Below are positions 24,733 through 39,400 of a stretch of DNA of 64,000 nt, one piece after another. Each line of letters begins with the position of its first letter. Position 1 is the first letter of the stretch. A program made the translations under genes and the position numbers. Origin of the DNA: Epiperipatus broadwayi (lineage: Eukaryota; Onychophora; Udeonychophora; Euonychophora; Peripatidae); the NCBI GenBank assembly GCA_028023455.1, contig JAQFVV010006215.1, positions 6,555,230 to 6,619,229 on the forward strand. The letters run 5' to 3'. The notes under the pieces are model-generated. The model saw nothing but the letters and a program-made list of their open reading frames with translations. It was not told the origin of the DNA and did no database searches.

Positions 24733-27410
24733 ACACCAGCATGTTCATAGTGCGTTTTAAGCTTAGAAATACAGTGAAATTAGAGATTCCTAAAAATTGA
24801 TGAAGTTCCATACTTTAATATTGCAGTTCAGTAGAATATAGCGAATTCTACCAAAATGTGAAAAAATCAGTGAAAAAATTTATTCAAATAATGTATTGTA
24901 CACCAGCATGTTCATAGCGGGTTTTAAGCTTGGAAAGGCAGCCAGGTTGTGAATTCCTAAAAATTGTTAAATTTGAATACTTTAACATTGCCGTTCAGTA
25001 TAATTTAGCTAATTCTACCTAAATATGACAAAGTCAGTGAAAAAATTCATTCAAAATATAGTATTGTACACCAGCATGTCCAATTCGCGTTTTAAACTTG
25101 GAAATATAACTAGGATACAAATTTTTAACAATTGATGTATTTGAATACTTTAACATTGTAGTTCAGAATGATTTAGGTAATTCTACCTAAATATGACAAA
25201 ACCGGCAAAAAATTTATTCCAAATATACTATTGTATACCAGCATGTCCATTTCGCGTTTTAAGTTTGGACATACAGCTAGGATACAAATTTTTAAAAATT
25301 GATGAATTTGAATACTTTAACATTGCAGTTCAGTATTATTTAGCTAATTCTACCTAAATATGACAAAATCAGTGAAAAAATTTATTCAAAATATAGTTTT
25401 GTACTTCAGCATGTTCAATTCGCGTTTTAAGCTTGGAAATACAACTAGGATAAAAATTTTTAACAATTGATGTATTGGAATACATTAATATTGTAGTTCA
25501 GAATTATTTAGATAATTCTGCTTAAATATTACAAAATGAGCAAAAAAATTTATTCCAAATATACTATTGTATATCAGCATGTCTATTTCACGTTTTAAGC
25601 TTGGAAATACGGCTAGGATACAAATTTTTAATAAATTGATGAATTTGAATACTTTAACATTGCAGTTCAGTATTATTTAACTAATTCTACCTAAATATGA
25701 CAAAATCAGCAAATAAATTTTTTAAAAATATTGTATTGTACACCAGCATGTTCATAGTGCATTTTAAGCTTGGAAATACAGCCAGGTTGCAAATTCTTAA
25801 AAAGTGATGGCTTTCAATACTTTAACATTGCAGTTCAGTACAATTAGCTAATTCTCTTTAACTATTACAAATCAGTGAAAATATTCATTCAAAATAATGT
25901 ATTGTACACCAGCATGTTCATGGCGGGTTTTAAGCTAGGAAATACAGCCAGGTTGCGAATTCCTAAAAATTGATGAATTTGAATACTTTAACATTGCAGT
26001 TCAGTATAATTTAGCTAATTCTATCTAAATATGACAAAGGCAGTGAGAAAAATCTTCAAAATATAGTATTGTACACCTGCATGTTCATAGCATGTTTTAT
26101 GTTTGGAAATACAGCCAGGTTACAAATTCCTAAAAATTGATGAATTTGAAAATTTTAACATTGCAGTTCAGTATAATTTAGCTACTTCTACCTAAATATC
26201 ATAAATCAGCAAAAAAATTATTTCAAAATATCGTATTGTACACCAGCATGTTCATAGCGCATTTTAAGCTTGGAAATACAGCCAGGTTAGAAATTCCTAA
26301 AAATTTGTGAAATTCAATACTTTAACATTGCAGTACAGTATAATTTAGCTACTTCTACCTAAATATAACAAAATCAGCAAAAAAATTCTGTAAAAATATT
26401 GTATTGTACACCAGCATGTTCATAGTGCGTTTTAAGCATCGAAATACAGCCAGGTTGCAAATTTCTAAAAAGTGATGAATTTGAGTAATTTATTATTGCA
26501 GTTCAGTATAATTTAGCTAAATCTACCTAAATATGACAAAATCAGCAAAAAAATTCATTCAAAATAGTATTGTACACCAGCAGGTTCATTGTGCGTTTTA
26601 AGCTTGGAAAAACAGACAGGCTACAAACTCCTAAAAATTGATGAATTTGAATACTTTAACATTGCGGTTCAGTATAATTTAGCTAATTCTACCGAAATAT
26701 GACCAAACCAGCAAAAAAATCATTCAAAGTAATGTACTGTACACAAGCATGTTCATAGCGGGATTTAAGCTTGGAAATACAGCCAGGTTGCTAATTCCTA
26801 AAAAATGATGAAATTGAATACTTTAACCTTGCAGTTCAGTATAAATTATCTAATTCTATTTACATATGACAAAATCAGTGAAAAAATTCATTCAAAATAA
26901 AGTAATGTACACCAGCATGTTCACAGTGCGTTTTAAGCTTGCAAATACCGCCAGATTACAAATTTCTAAAAATTGACGAATTTGATTACTTTTACACTGC
27001 AGTTCACTATAATTTGCTAATTCTACTTCATTATGATGAAATCAGCAAAAAAATTTCTTCAAAATATTGTATTGTACACCAGCATGTTCATAGCGCGTTT
27101 TAAGCTTGGAAATACAGCCAGGTTAGAAATTCCTAAAAATTGATAAAATTCAATATTTTAACATTGCAGTTCAGTATAATTAACTAAATCTACCTAAATA
27201 TGACAAAATCTGAAAAAAAATTCTTTCAAAATATTGTATTTTACACCAGCATGTTCATAGCACATTTTAAGCCTGGAAATACAGCCTAATTGCAAATTTC
27301 TAAAAATTGATGAATTTGAAAGTTTTAACATTGCAGTTCAATATAATTTAGCTACTTCTACCTAAATATGATAAAAGGGGCAAAAAAATTCTTTCAAAAT
27401 ATCGTATTAT
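24733..27410 (+). repeat. Higher-order repeat unit 3, about 2.7 kb (16 monomers)
   Basis: This unit has the same order as the preceding one. It keeps the monomer lost near 23,563 but lacks about three monomers present at 23,990-24,498. The joint is near 27,178, where TTCAGTATAAT passes straight into TAACTAAATCTACC. Net length is two monomers shorter. The differences are whole monomers, as expected for in-phase unequal exchange. Confidence 0.8.
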
Positions 27411-27650
27411 ACACCAGCATGTTCATAGTGCGTTTTAAGCTTAGAAATACAGTGAAATTAGAGATTCCTAAAAATTGATGAAGTTCCATACTTTAATATT
27501 GCAGTTCAGTAGAATATAGCGAATTCTACCAAAATGTGAAAAAATCAGTGAAAAAATTTATTCAAATAATGTATTGTACACCACCATGTTCTTAGCGGGT
27601 TTTAAGCTTGGAAATACAGCCAGGTTGTGAATTCCTAAAAATTGTTAAAT
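27411..27650 (+). repeat. Truncated higher-order unit ending at an out-of-phase junction
   Basis: A fourth copy of the diagnostic monomer begins at 27411, followed by part of the next one (GGTTGTGAATTCC, AATTGTTAAAT). It is then cut. At about 27,650 the sequence jumps to TTCATTTCGAGTTTTAAGC, which belongs to a different position of an A2 monomer. The monomer phase is broken here. Confidence 0.75.
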
Positions 27651-30600
27651 TTTCATTTCGAGTTTTAAGCTTGGAAATATAGCTAGAATAAAAATTGTTG
27701 AATTTGAATACTTTAACAATGCAGTTCAGTATTATTTAGCTAATTTTACCTAAATATGACAAAATCAGTGAAAAAATTCATTCAAAATATTGTATTGTTC
27801 ACCAGCATGTTAATTCACGTTTTATGCTTGGAAATATAACTAGGATACAAATTTTTAAAAATTGATGTATTTGAATACATTGACATTGTAGTTCAGAATT
27901 ATTTAGGGAATTCTACCTAAATCTGACAAAACCAGCGCACCAATTTATTCCAAATAGAGTACTGTACACCAGCATGTTCATTTCGCGTTTTAAGCTTGGA
28001 AATACAGCTAGGATACAAATTTTTTAAAATTGATGAATTTGAATTTTTTAACATTGCAGTTCAGTATTATTTAGCTAATTCTACCTAAATATGACAAAAT
28101 CCATGAAAAAATTCATTCAAAATATAGTATTGTACACCAGCATGTTCATTTCGCGTTTTAAGCTTGGAAATACAGCTAGGATACAAATTTTTAAAAATTG
28201 ATGAATTTGAATACTTTAACATTGCAGTTCAGTATTATTTAGCTAATTCTACCTAAATATGACAAAATCAGTGAAAAAATTCATTCAAAATATAGTATTG
28301 TACACCAGCATGTTCCAATTCGCGTTTTAAGCTTGGAAATATAACTAGGATACAAATTTTTAACAATTGATGTATTTGAATACTTTAACATTGTAGTTCA
28401 GAATTATTTAGGTAATTCTACCTAAATATGACAAAACCAGCAAAAAAATTTATTCCAAATATACTATTGTATACCAGCATGTCCATTTCGCGTTTTAAGT
28501 TTGGAAATACAGCTAGAATACAAATTTTTAAAAATTGATGAATTTCAATACTTTAACATTGCAGTTCAGTATTATTTAGCTAATTCTACCTAAATATGAC
28601 AAAATCAGTGAAAAAATTCATTCAAAATATTGTATTGTTCACCAGCATGTTAATTCACGTTTTATGCTTGGAAATATAACTAGGATACAAATTTTTAAAA
28701 ATTGATGTATTTGAATACATTAACATTGTAGTTCAGAATTATTTAGGGAATTCTACCTAAATATGACAAAACAAGTGCAACAATTTATTCCAAATAGAGT
28801 ACTGTACACCAGCATGTTCATTTCGCGTTTTAAGCTCGGAAATACAGCTAGGATAGAAATTTTTAATAAATTGATGAACTTGAATACTTTAACATTGCAG
28901 TTCAGTATTATTTAGCTAATTCTACCTAAATATGACAAAATCAGTGAAAAAATTCATTCCAAATATAGTACTCTACACCAGCATGTTAATTCGTGTTTTA
29001 AGCGTGGAAATATAACTCGGATACAAATTTTTAACAATTGATGTATTTCAATACTTTAATATTGTAATTCAGAATTATTTAGATAAATCTGCTTAAATAT
29101 TACAAAATGAGCAAAAAAATTTATTCCAAATATACTATTGTATACCAGCATGTCTATTTCACGTTTTAAGTTTGGAAATACAGGTAGGATACAAATTTTT
29201 TAAAATTCATGAATTTAAATACTTTAACATGGCAGTTCAGTATTATTTAGCTAATTCTACCTAAATATGACAAAATCAATGAAAAAATTTATTCCAAATA
29301 TAGTACTGTACACCAGCATGTTCATTTCGCATTTTAAGCTTGGAAATACAGCTAGGATACAAATTTTTAATAAATTTATGAACTTCAATACTTTAACATT
29401 GCAGTTCAGTATTATTTAGCTAATTCTACCTAAATATGACAAAATCAGTGAAAAAATTCATTCCAAATATAGTACTGTACACCAGCATGTTAATTCGCAT
29501 TTTAAGCTTGGAAATATAACTAGGATACAAATTTTTAAAAATTGATGTATTTGAATACTTTCACATTGTAGTTCAGAATTATTTAGGGAATTCTACCTAA
29601 ATATGACAAAAACAACGAAAAAATTTATTCCAAATAGAGTACTGTACACCAGCATGTTCATTTCGCGTTTTAAGCTTGGAAATACGGCTAGGATACAAAT
29701 TTTTAAAAATGGATGAATTAGAATACTTTAACATTGTAGTTCAGAATGATTTAGGTAATTCTACCTAAATATGACAAAACCAGCAAAAAAATTTATTACA
29801 AATATACTATTGTATACCAGCATGTCCATTTCGCATTTTAAGTTTGGAAATACAGCTAAAATACAAATTTTTAAAAATTGATGAATTTAAATACTTTAAC
29901 ATTGCACTTCAGTATTATTTAGCTAGTTCTACCTAAATATGACAAAATCAGTGAAAAAATTCATTTAAAATATAGTATCATACACCAGCATGTTCCAATC
30001 GCTTTTTAAGCTTGGAAATACAGCTACGATACAAATTTTTAATAAATTGATGAATTTGAATATTTTAACATTGCAGTTCAGTATTATTTAGCTAATTCTA
30101 CCTAAATATGACAAAATCAGCAAAAAAATAAATTCAGATTATAGTATTGTATACCAGCATGTTAATTTCGCCTTTTAAGCATGGAAATACAGCTAGGATA
30201 CAATTTTTAAAAATTGATGAATTTGAATACTTTAACATTGCAGTTCAGTATTATTTAGCTAATTCTACCTAAATATGACAAAATCAGTGAAAAAATTCAT
30301 TCAAAATATTGTATTGTTCACCAGCATGTTAATTCACGTTTTATGCTTGGAAATATAACTAGGATACAAATTTTTAAAAATTGATGTATTTGAATACATT
30401 GACATTGTAGTTCAGAATTATTTAGGGAATTCTACCTAAATATGACAAAACCAGCGCAACAATTTATTCCAAATAGAGTACTGTACACCAGCATGTTCAT
30501 TTCGCGTTTTAAGCTTGAAAATACAGCCAGGATACAAATTTTTAAAAATTTATGAATTTGAATTTTTTAACATTGCAGTTCAGTATTATTTAGCTAATTC

Positions 30601-30830
30601 TACCTAAATATGACAAAATCCATGAAAAAATTCATTCAAAATATAGTATTGTACACCAGCATGTTCATTTCACGTTTAAAGCTTGGAAATACAGCTAGGA
30701 TATAAATTTTTAAAAATTGATGAATTTGAATACTTTAACATTGCAGTTCATTATTATTTAGCTAGTTCAACCTAAATATGACAAAATGAGTGAAAAAATT
30801 CATTCAAAATATACTATTGTACACTAGCAT
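27651..30830 (+). repeat. Subtype A2 block
   Basis: About 19 monomers, nearly all A2 (CATTTCGCGTTTTAAGC, CTAGGATACAAATTTTT, CAGTATTATTTAGC). Two A2 variants alternate locally: one with GATGAATTTGAATAC and TTCAAAATATAG, the other with GATGTATTTGAATAC, GTAGTTCAGAATTATTTAG and TTCCAAATATAC. Several copies carry the fully complementary dyad ATTTAGGTA/TACCTAAAT. Confidence 0.8.
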
Positions 30831-31519
30831 GTTCATAGCGCATTTTAAGCTTGGAAATATAGCCAGGTTAGAAATTCCTAAAAATTGATGAAATTCAATA
30901 CTTTTCCATTGGAGTACAGTATAATTTAGCTACTTCTACCTAAATATAACAAAAATCAGCAAAAAAATTCATTAAAAATATTGTATTGTACACCACCATG
31001 TTCATGGCGCGTTTTAAGTGTCGAAATACAGCCAGGTTGCAAATTTCTAAAAAGTGTTGAATTTGAATCATTTATTATTGCAGTTCAGTATAATTAACTA
31101 AATCTATCTAAATATGACAAAATCAGAAAAAAAATTCTTTCAAAATATTGTATTTTACACCAGCATGTTCATAGCACATTTTAAGCCTGGAAATACAGCC
31201 AGATTGCAAATTTCTAAAAATTGATGAATTTGAAAGTTTTAACATTGCAGTTCACTATAATTTAGCTACTTCTACCTAAATATGATAAAAGGGGCAAAAA
31301 AATTCTTTCAGAATATCATATTGTACACCAAAATGTTCATAGCGCGTTTTAAGCTTGGAAATACAGTGAAATTAGAGATTCCTAAAAATTGATGAAGTTC
31401 AATACAGTTCAGTAGAATTTAGCTAATTCTACCAAAATGTGAAAAAATCAATGAAAAAATTCATTCAAATAATGTATTGTACACCAGCATGTTCATAGCG
31501 GGTTTTAAGCTTGGAAATA

Positions 31520-34500
31520 CAGCCAGGTTGTGAATTCCTAAAAATTGTTAAATTTGAATACTATAACATTGCCGTTCAGTATTATTTAGCTAATTCTACC
31601 TAAATATGACAAAATCAGCGAAAAAATTCATTCAAAATATAGTATTGTTCACCAGCATGTTAATTCGCGTTTTAAGCGTGGTAATATAACTAGGAAACAA
31701 ATTTTTAAAAATTGATGTATTTGAATACTTTAACATCATAGTTTAGGATGATTTAGGTAATTCTACAAAAATATGACAAAACCAGCAAAAAAATTTATTC
31801 CAAATATAGTACTGTACACCAGCATGTTCATTTCGCATGTTAAACTTGGAAATACAGCTAGGATACAATTTTTTAACAATTGATGTATTTGAATACTTTA
31901 ACATTGTAGTTCAGAATGATTTAGGTAATTCTACCTAAATATGACAAAACCGGCAAAAAAATTTATTCCAAATATACTATTGTATACCAGCATGTCCATT
32001 TCGAGTTTTAAGTTTGGAAATACAGTTATGGTACAAATTTTTAAAAATTGATGAATTTGAATACTTTAACATTGCAGTTCAGTAATATTTAGCTAGTTCT
32101 ACCTAAATATGACAAAATGAGTGAAAAAATTCATTCAAAATATACTATTCTATACTAGCATGTTCATAGCGCGTTTTCAGCTTCAAAATAGAGCCAGGTT
32201 TCAAATTCCTAAAAATTTATGAAATTGACAACTTTAACATTGCAGTTCAGTATAATTTATTTAATTCTACCTAAATATGACAAAATCAGTGATAAAACTC
32301 AAACAAAATATCATATTGGACAGCAGCATGTTCACAGCGCATTTTAAGGTTGCAAATACAGTCAAAATATAAGTACCTAAAAATTAATGAAATTCAAAAC
32401 TTTACCAATGCAGTTCAGTATAATTTAGCTAATTCTACTTAAATATAACAAAATCGGCAAATAAACTTTTTAAAAATATTGTATTGTACAGCAGCATGTT
32501 CATAGCGCATTTTAAGCTTGGAAATACAGCCAGGTTGCAAATTCTTAAAAAATTATGACTTTCAGTACTTTACCATTGCAGTTCAGTATAATTTAGCTAA
32601 TTCTATCTAACTATGACAAATCAGTGAAAATATTCATTCAAAATAATGTATTGTACACCAGCATGTTTGTAGAGCATTTTAAGCTTGGAAATACAGCCAG
32701 GTTGCAAATTCCTAAAAAGTGATGACTTTCAATACTTTAACATTGCAGTTCAGTATAATTTAGCTAATTCTACCTAACTATGACAAATCAGTGAAAATAT
32801 TCATACAAAATAATGTATTATGCACCAGCATGTTCATAGCATGTTTTAAGTTTGGAAATACAGCCAGGTTACAAATTCCTAAAAATTGATGAATTTGAAA
32901 ATTTTAACATTGCAGTTCAGTATAATTTAGCTACTTCTACCTAAATATGATAAATCAGTGAAAAAATTCTTTCAAAATATCGTATTGTACACCAGCATGT
33001 TCATAGCGCATTTTAAGCTTGGAAATACAGCCAGGTTAGAAATTCCTAAAAATTGATGAAATTCAATACTTTACCATTGCAGTAGAGTATAACTTAGCGA
33101 CTGCTACCTAAATACAACAAAATCAGCAAAAAAATTCATTAAAAATATTGTATTGTACACCAGCATGTTCATAGCACATTTTAAGTGTTGAAATACAGCT
33201 AGGTTGCAAATTTCTAAAAATATTGAATTTGAATAATTTATTATTGCAGTTCAGTATAATTAACTAAATCTATCTAAACAAGACAAAATCAGCAAAAAAA
33301 TCTTTCAAAATATTGTATTTTACACCAGCATGTTCATATACACATTTTAAGCCTGGAAGTACAGCCAGATTGCAAATTTCTAAAAATTAATGAATTTGAA
33401 AGTTTTAACATTGCAGTTCAGTATAATTTAGCTACTTCTACCTAAATATGATAAAAGGAGCAAAAAAATTCTTTCAAAATATCGTATTGTACACCAGCAT
33501 GTTCATAGCGCGTTTTAAGCTTGGAAATACAGTGAAATTAGAGATTCCTAAAAATTGATGAAGTTTAATACTTTAATGTTGCAGTTCAGTATAATTTAGC
33601 TAATTCTACCTAAATATGACAAAATCAGTGAAAAAATTCATTCAAAATATAGTATTGTACACCAGCATGTTCATTTCGCGTTTGAAGCTTGGAAATACAG
33701 CTAGGATACAAATTTTTAATAAATTGATGAACTTGAATACTTTAACATTGCAGTTCAGTATTATTTAGCTAATTCTACCTAAATATGACAAAATCAGTGA
33801 AAAAATTCATTCCAAATATAGTACTGTACACCAGCATGTTAATTCACGTTTTAAGCTTGGAAATATAACTAGGATACAAATTTTTAACAATTGATGTATT
33901 TCAATATTTTAATATTGTAGTTCAGAATTAGTTAGATAATTCTGCTTAAATATTACAAAATGAGTAAAAAAATTTATTCCAAATATACTATTGTATACCA
34001 GCATGTCTATTTCAGGTTTTAAGTTTGGAAATACAGGTAGGATACAAATTTTTTAAAATTGATGAATTTGAATACTTTAACATGGCAGTTCAGTATTATT
34101 TAGCTAATTCTACGTAAATATGACAAAATCAATGATAAAATTTATTCCAAATATAGTACTGTACACCAGGATGTTCATTTCGCGTTTTAAGCTTGGAAAT
34201 ACAGCTAGGACAGAAATTTTTAAAAATTGATGTATTTGAATACTTTAGCATTGCAGTTCGGTATTATTTAGCTAATTTTACCTAAATATGACAAAATCAG
34301 TGAAAAAATTCATTCAGAATATAGTATTGTGTACCAGCATGTTCATTTCGCCTTTTAAGCTTGGAAATACAGCCAGGATACAAATTTTTAAAAATTTCTG
34401 AATTTGAATTCTTTAACATTGCAGTTCAGTATTAGTTAGCTAATTCTACCTAAATATGACAAAATCAGCGAAAAAATTCATTCAAAATATAGTATTGTAC

Positions 34501-37500
34501 ACCAGCATGTTCAATTCACGTTTTAAGCTTGGAAATATAACTAGGATACAAATTTTTAACAATTGATGTAATTGAATACTTTAACATTGTAGTTCAGAAT
34601 TATATATATAATTCTACCTAAATATGACAAAACCAGCAAAAAAATTTATTCCAAATATACTATTGTATACCAGCATGTCCATTTCGCGTTTTAAATTTGG
34701 AAATATAGCTAGGATACAAATTTTTAGAAATTGATGAATTTGAATACTTTAACATTGCAGTTCAGTATTATTTAGCTAATTCTACTTAATATGACAATAT
34801 CAGCAAAAAAATGCATTCAAAATATAGTATTGTGCACCAGCATGTTCCAATCCCTTTTTAAGTTTGGAAATACAGCTAGGATACAAATTTTTAATAAATT
34901 GATGAATTTGAATACTTTAACATTGCAGTTCAGTATTATTTAGCTAATTCTACCTAAATATGACAAAATCAGCGAAAAAATTCATTCAAAATATAGTATT
35001 GTACACCAGCATGTTCATTTCGAGTTTTAAGCTTGGAAATATAACTGGGATACAAATTATTAACAATTGATGTATTTGAATACTTTAACATTGTAGTTCA
35101 GAATTATTTAGGTAATTCTATTTAAATATGACAAAACCGGCAAAAAAATTTATTCCAAATATACTATCTTATACCAGCATGTCCATTTCGCATTTTGAGT
35201 TTGGAAATACATCTAGAATACAAATTTTTAAAAATTGATGAATTTAAAAACTTTAACATTGCAGTTCAGTATTATTTAGCTAATTCTACCTAAATATGAC
35301 AAAATCAGCGAAAAAATTCATTCAAAATTTAGTATTGTATACCAGCATGTTCATTTCGCGTTTTAAGCTTGGAAATACAGCTAGGATACAAATTTTTAAA
35401 AGTTGATGAATTTGAATACTTTAACATTGCAGTTCAGTATTATTTAGCTAATTCTACCTAAATATGACAAAATCAGTGAAAAAATTCATTCAAATTATAG
35501 TGCTGTACACCAGCATGTTCAATTCGTGTTTCAGCTTGGAAATATAACTAGGATACAAATTTTTAACAATTGATGTATTTGACTACTTTAATATTGCAGT
35601 TCAGTATTATTTAGCTAATTCTACCTAAATATGACAAAATCAGCGAAAAAATTCATTCAAAATATAGTATTGTACACCAGCATGTTCCAATCGCGTTTTA
35701 AGCTTGGAAATACAGCTAGGATACAAATTTTTAAAAATTGATGAATTTGAATACTTTAACATTGCCGTTCAGTATTATTTAGCTAATTCTACCTAAATAT
35801 GACAACATCAGTGAAAAAATTCATGCAAAATATAGTATTGTACACTGGCCTATTAGAATCACGTTTTAAGCTTGGATATACAGCTAGGATACAAATTTTT
35901 AATAAATTGATGAATTTGAATACTTTAACATTGCAGTTCAGTATTATTTAGCTAATTCTACCTAAATATGACAAAATCAGCAAATAAACTTTTTAAAAAT
36001 ATTGTATTGTACACCAGCATGTTCATAGCGCATTTTAAGCTTGGAAATACAGCCAGGTTGCAAATTCTTAAAAAGTGATGGCTTTCAATAGTTTAACATT
36101 GCAGTTCAGTACAATTTAGCTAATTCTCTTTAACTATTACAAATCAGTGAAAATATTCATTGAAAATAATGTATTGTACACCAGCATGTTCATGGCGGGT
36201 TTTAAGCTAGGAAATACAGCCAGGTTGTGAATTCCTAAAAATTGATGAATTTGAATACTTTAACATTGCAGTTCAGTAGAATTTAGCTAATTCTATCTAA
36301 ATATGACAAAGGCAGTGAGAAAAATCTTCAAAATATAGTATTGTACACCTGCATGTTCATAGCATGTTTTATGTTTGGAAATACAGCCAGGTTACAAATT
36401 CCTAAAAATTGATGAATTTGAAAATTTTAAAATTGCAGTTCAGTATAATTTAGCTACTTCTACCTAAATATCATAAATCAGCAAATAAATTATTTCAAAA
36501 TATCGTATTGTACACCAGCATGTTCATAGCGCATTTTAAGCTTGGAAATACAGCCAGGTTAGAAATTCCTAAAAATTGGTGAAATTCAATACTTTAATAT
36601 TGCAGTACAGTATAATTTAGCTACTTCTACCTAAATATAACAAAATCAGCAAAAAAAATTTGTAAAAATATTGTATTGTACACCAGCATGTTCATAGCGC
36701 GTTTTAAGCATCGAAATACAGCCAGGTTGCAAATTTCTAAAAAGTGATGAATTTGAGTAATTTATTATTGCAGTTCAGTATAATTTAGCTAAATCTACCT
36801 AAATTTGACAAAATCAGCAAAAAAATTCATTCAAAATAGTATTGTACACCAGCATGTTCATTGTGCGTTTTAAGCTTGGAAAAACAGACAGGCTACAAAC
36901 TCCTAAAAATTGATGAATTTGAATATTTTAACATTGCGGTTCAGTATAATTTAGCTAATTCTACCGAAATATGACCAAACCAGCAAAAAAATCATTCAAA
37001 GTAATGTACTGTACACAAGCATGTTCATAGCGGGATTTAAGCTTGGAAATACAGCCAGGTTGCTAATTCCTAAAAAATCATGAAATTGAATACTTTAACC
37101 TTGCAGTTCAGTATAAATTATCTAATTCTATTTACATATGACAAAATCAGTGAAAAAATTCTTTCAAAATAAAGTATTGTACACCAGCATGTTCACAGTG
37201 CGTTTTAAGCTTGCAAATACCGCCAGATTACAAATTTCTAAAAATTGACAAATTTGATTACTTTTACACTGCAGTTCACTATAATTTGCTAATTCTACTT
37301 CATTATGATGAAATCAGCAAAAAAATTTCTCAAAATATTGTATTGTACACCAGCATGTTCATAGCGCGTTTTAAGCTTGGAAATACAGCCAGGTTAGAAA
37401 TTCCTAAAAATTGATAAAATTCAATATTTTAACATTGCAGTTCAGTATAATTTAGCTAATTCTACCTAAATATAACAAAATCAGCAAATAAATTCTTTAA

Positions 37501-39400
37501 AAATATTGTATTGTACAGCAGCATGTTCATAGCGCATTTTATTCTTGGAAATACAGCCAGGTTGCAAATTCCTAAAATGTGATGAATTTGAATACTTTAG
37601 CATTGCAGTTCACTATAATTTATCTAATTCTACCTAAATATGACAAAATCAGTGAAAAAATTCATTCAGAATAATGTATTGTACACCAGCAGGTTTATAG
37701 CGCGTTTTAAGCTTGGAAATACAGCCAGGTTTCAAATTCCTAAACATTGATGAAATTGAATACTTTAACCTTGCAGTTCAGTATAAATTATCTAATTCTA
37801 CCTAAATATGACAAAATCAGTGAAAATATTCATTCAAAATAAAGTATTGTACACCAGCATGTTCATAGTGCATTTTAAGCTTGGAAATACAGCCAGGTTA
37901 GAAATTTCTAAAAATTGTTGAAATTCAATACCTTACCATTGCAGTACAGTATAATTTAGCTACTTCTACCTAAATATAACAAAATCAGCAAAAAAATTCA
38001 TTAAAAATATTCTATTGTACACCAGCAGGTTCATAGCGCGTTTTAAGTGTCGAAATACAGCCAGGTTGCAAATTTCTAAAGAGTATTGAATTTGAATAAT
38101 TTATTATTGCAGTTCAGTATAATTAACTAAATCTAATTAATATGACAAAATCAGCAAAAAAATTCTTTCAAAATATTGTATTTTACACCAGCATGTTCAT
38201 AGCACATTTTAAGCCTGGAAATACAGCCAGAATGCAAATTCTTAAAAATTGATAAATTTGAAAATTTTAACATTGCAGGTCAGTATAATTTAGCTACTTC
38301 TACCTAAATATGATAAAAGGAGCAAAAAAATTCTTTCAAAATATCATATTGTACACCAGCATGTTCATAGCGCGTTTTAAGCTTGGAAATACAGTGAAAT
38401 TACAGATTCGTAAAAATTGATGAAGTTCAATACTTTAATATTGCAGTTCTGTAGAATTTAGCTAATTCTACCTAAATGTGAAAAAATCAGCGAAAAAATT
38501 CATTCAAACAATGTATTGTACACCAGCATGTTCATAGCGGGTTTTAAGCTTGGAAATACAGCCAGGTTGTGAATTCCTAAAAATTGTTAAATTTGAATAC
38601 TTTACCATTGCCGTTCAGTATAATTTAGCTAATTCTAACTAATTATGACAAAATCAGTGAAAAAAATCACTCAAATTATAATATTGTACACCAGCATGTT
38701 CATAGCGCATTTTAAGATTGGAAAAACAGCCAGGTTACAAATTCCTAAAAAATGATGAATTTAAATACTTTAACATTGAAGTTCAGTATAATTTTGCTAA
38801 TTCTACCTAAGTATGACAAAACCAGTGAAAAATGTTTTACAAAATATAGTATTGTACCCCAGCATATTCATAGTATGGTGTAAGCTTGGAAAAACAGCCA
38901 GATTACAAATTCCTAAAAATTGATTAATTTGAATAATTTAACATGGCAGTTCAGTATAATTTATCTAATTCTACCTAAATATGACAAAATCAGTGAAAAA
39001 ATTCATTCAGAATAATGTATTGTACAACAGCATGTTTATAGCACGTTTTAAGCTTGGAAATACAGCCAGGTTTCAAATCTCTAAAAATTGATGAAATTGA
39101 ATACTTTAACCTTGCAGTTCAGTATAAATTATCTAATTCTACCTAAATATGACAAAATCAGAGAAAAAATCCATTCAAAATAAAGTATTGTATACCAGCA
39201 TGTTCCCAGTGCGTTTTAACCTTGCAAATACAGCCAGATTACAAATGTCTAAAAATTGATGAATTTGATTACTTTTACACTGCAGTTCACTATAATTTGC
39301 TAATTCTACTTCATTATGATGAAATCAGCAAAAAAAATTCTTCAAAATATTGTATTGTACACCAGCATGTTCGTAGCGCGTTTTAAGCTTGGAAATACAG
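31520..39400 (+). repeat. Large satellite block, copy R
   Basis: This is the second copy of the block at 8,205-15,578, about 23.3-23.8 kb downstream, in the same orientation with the same alternation of A1 and A2 monomers (A2 at about 31,570-32,160 and 33,600-35,970; A1 elsewhere). It has extra monomers relative to copy L, for example at about 31,860-32,030. Similarity ends near 39,400, where a diverged A1 stretch begins. Confidence 0.85.
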
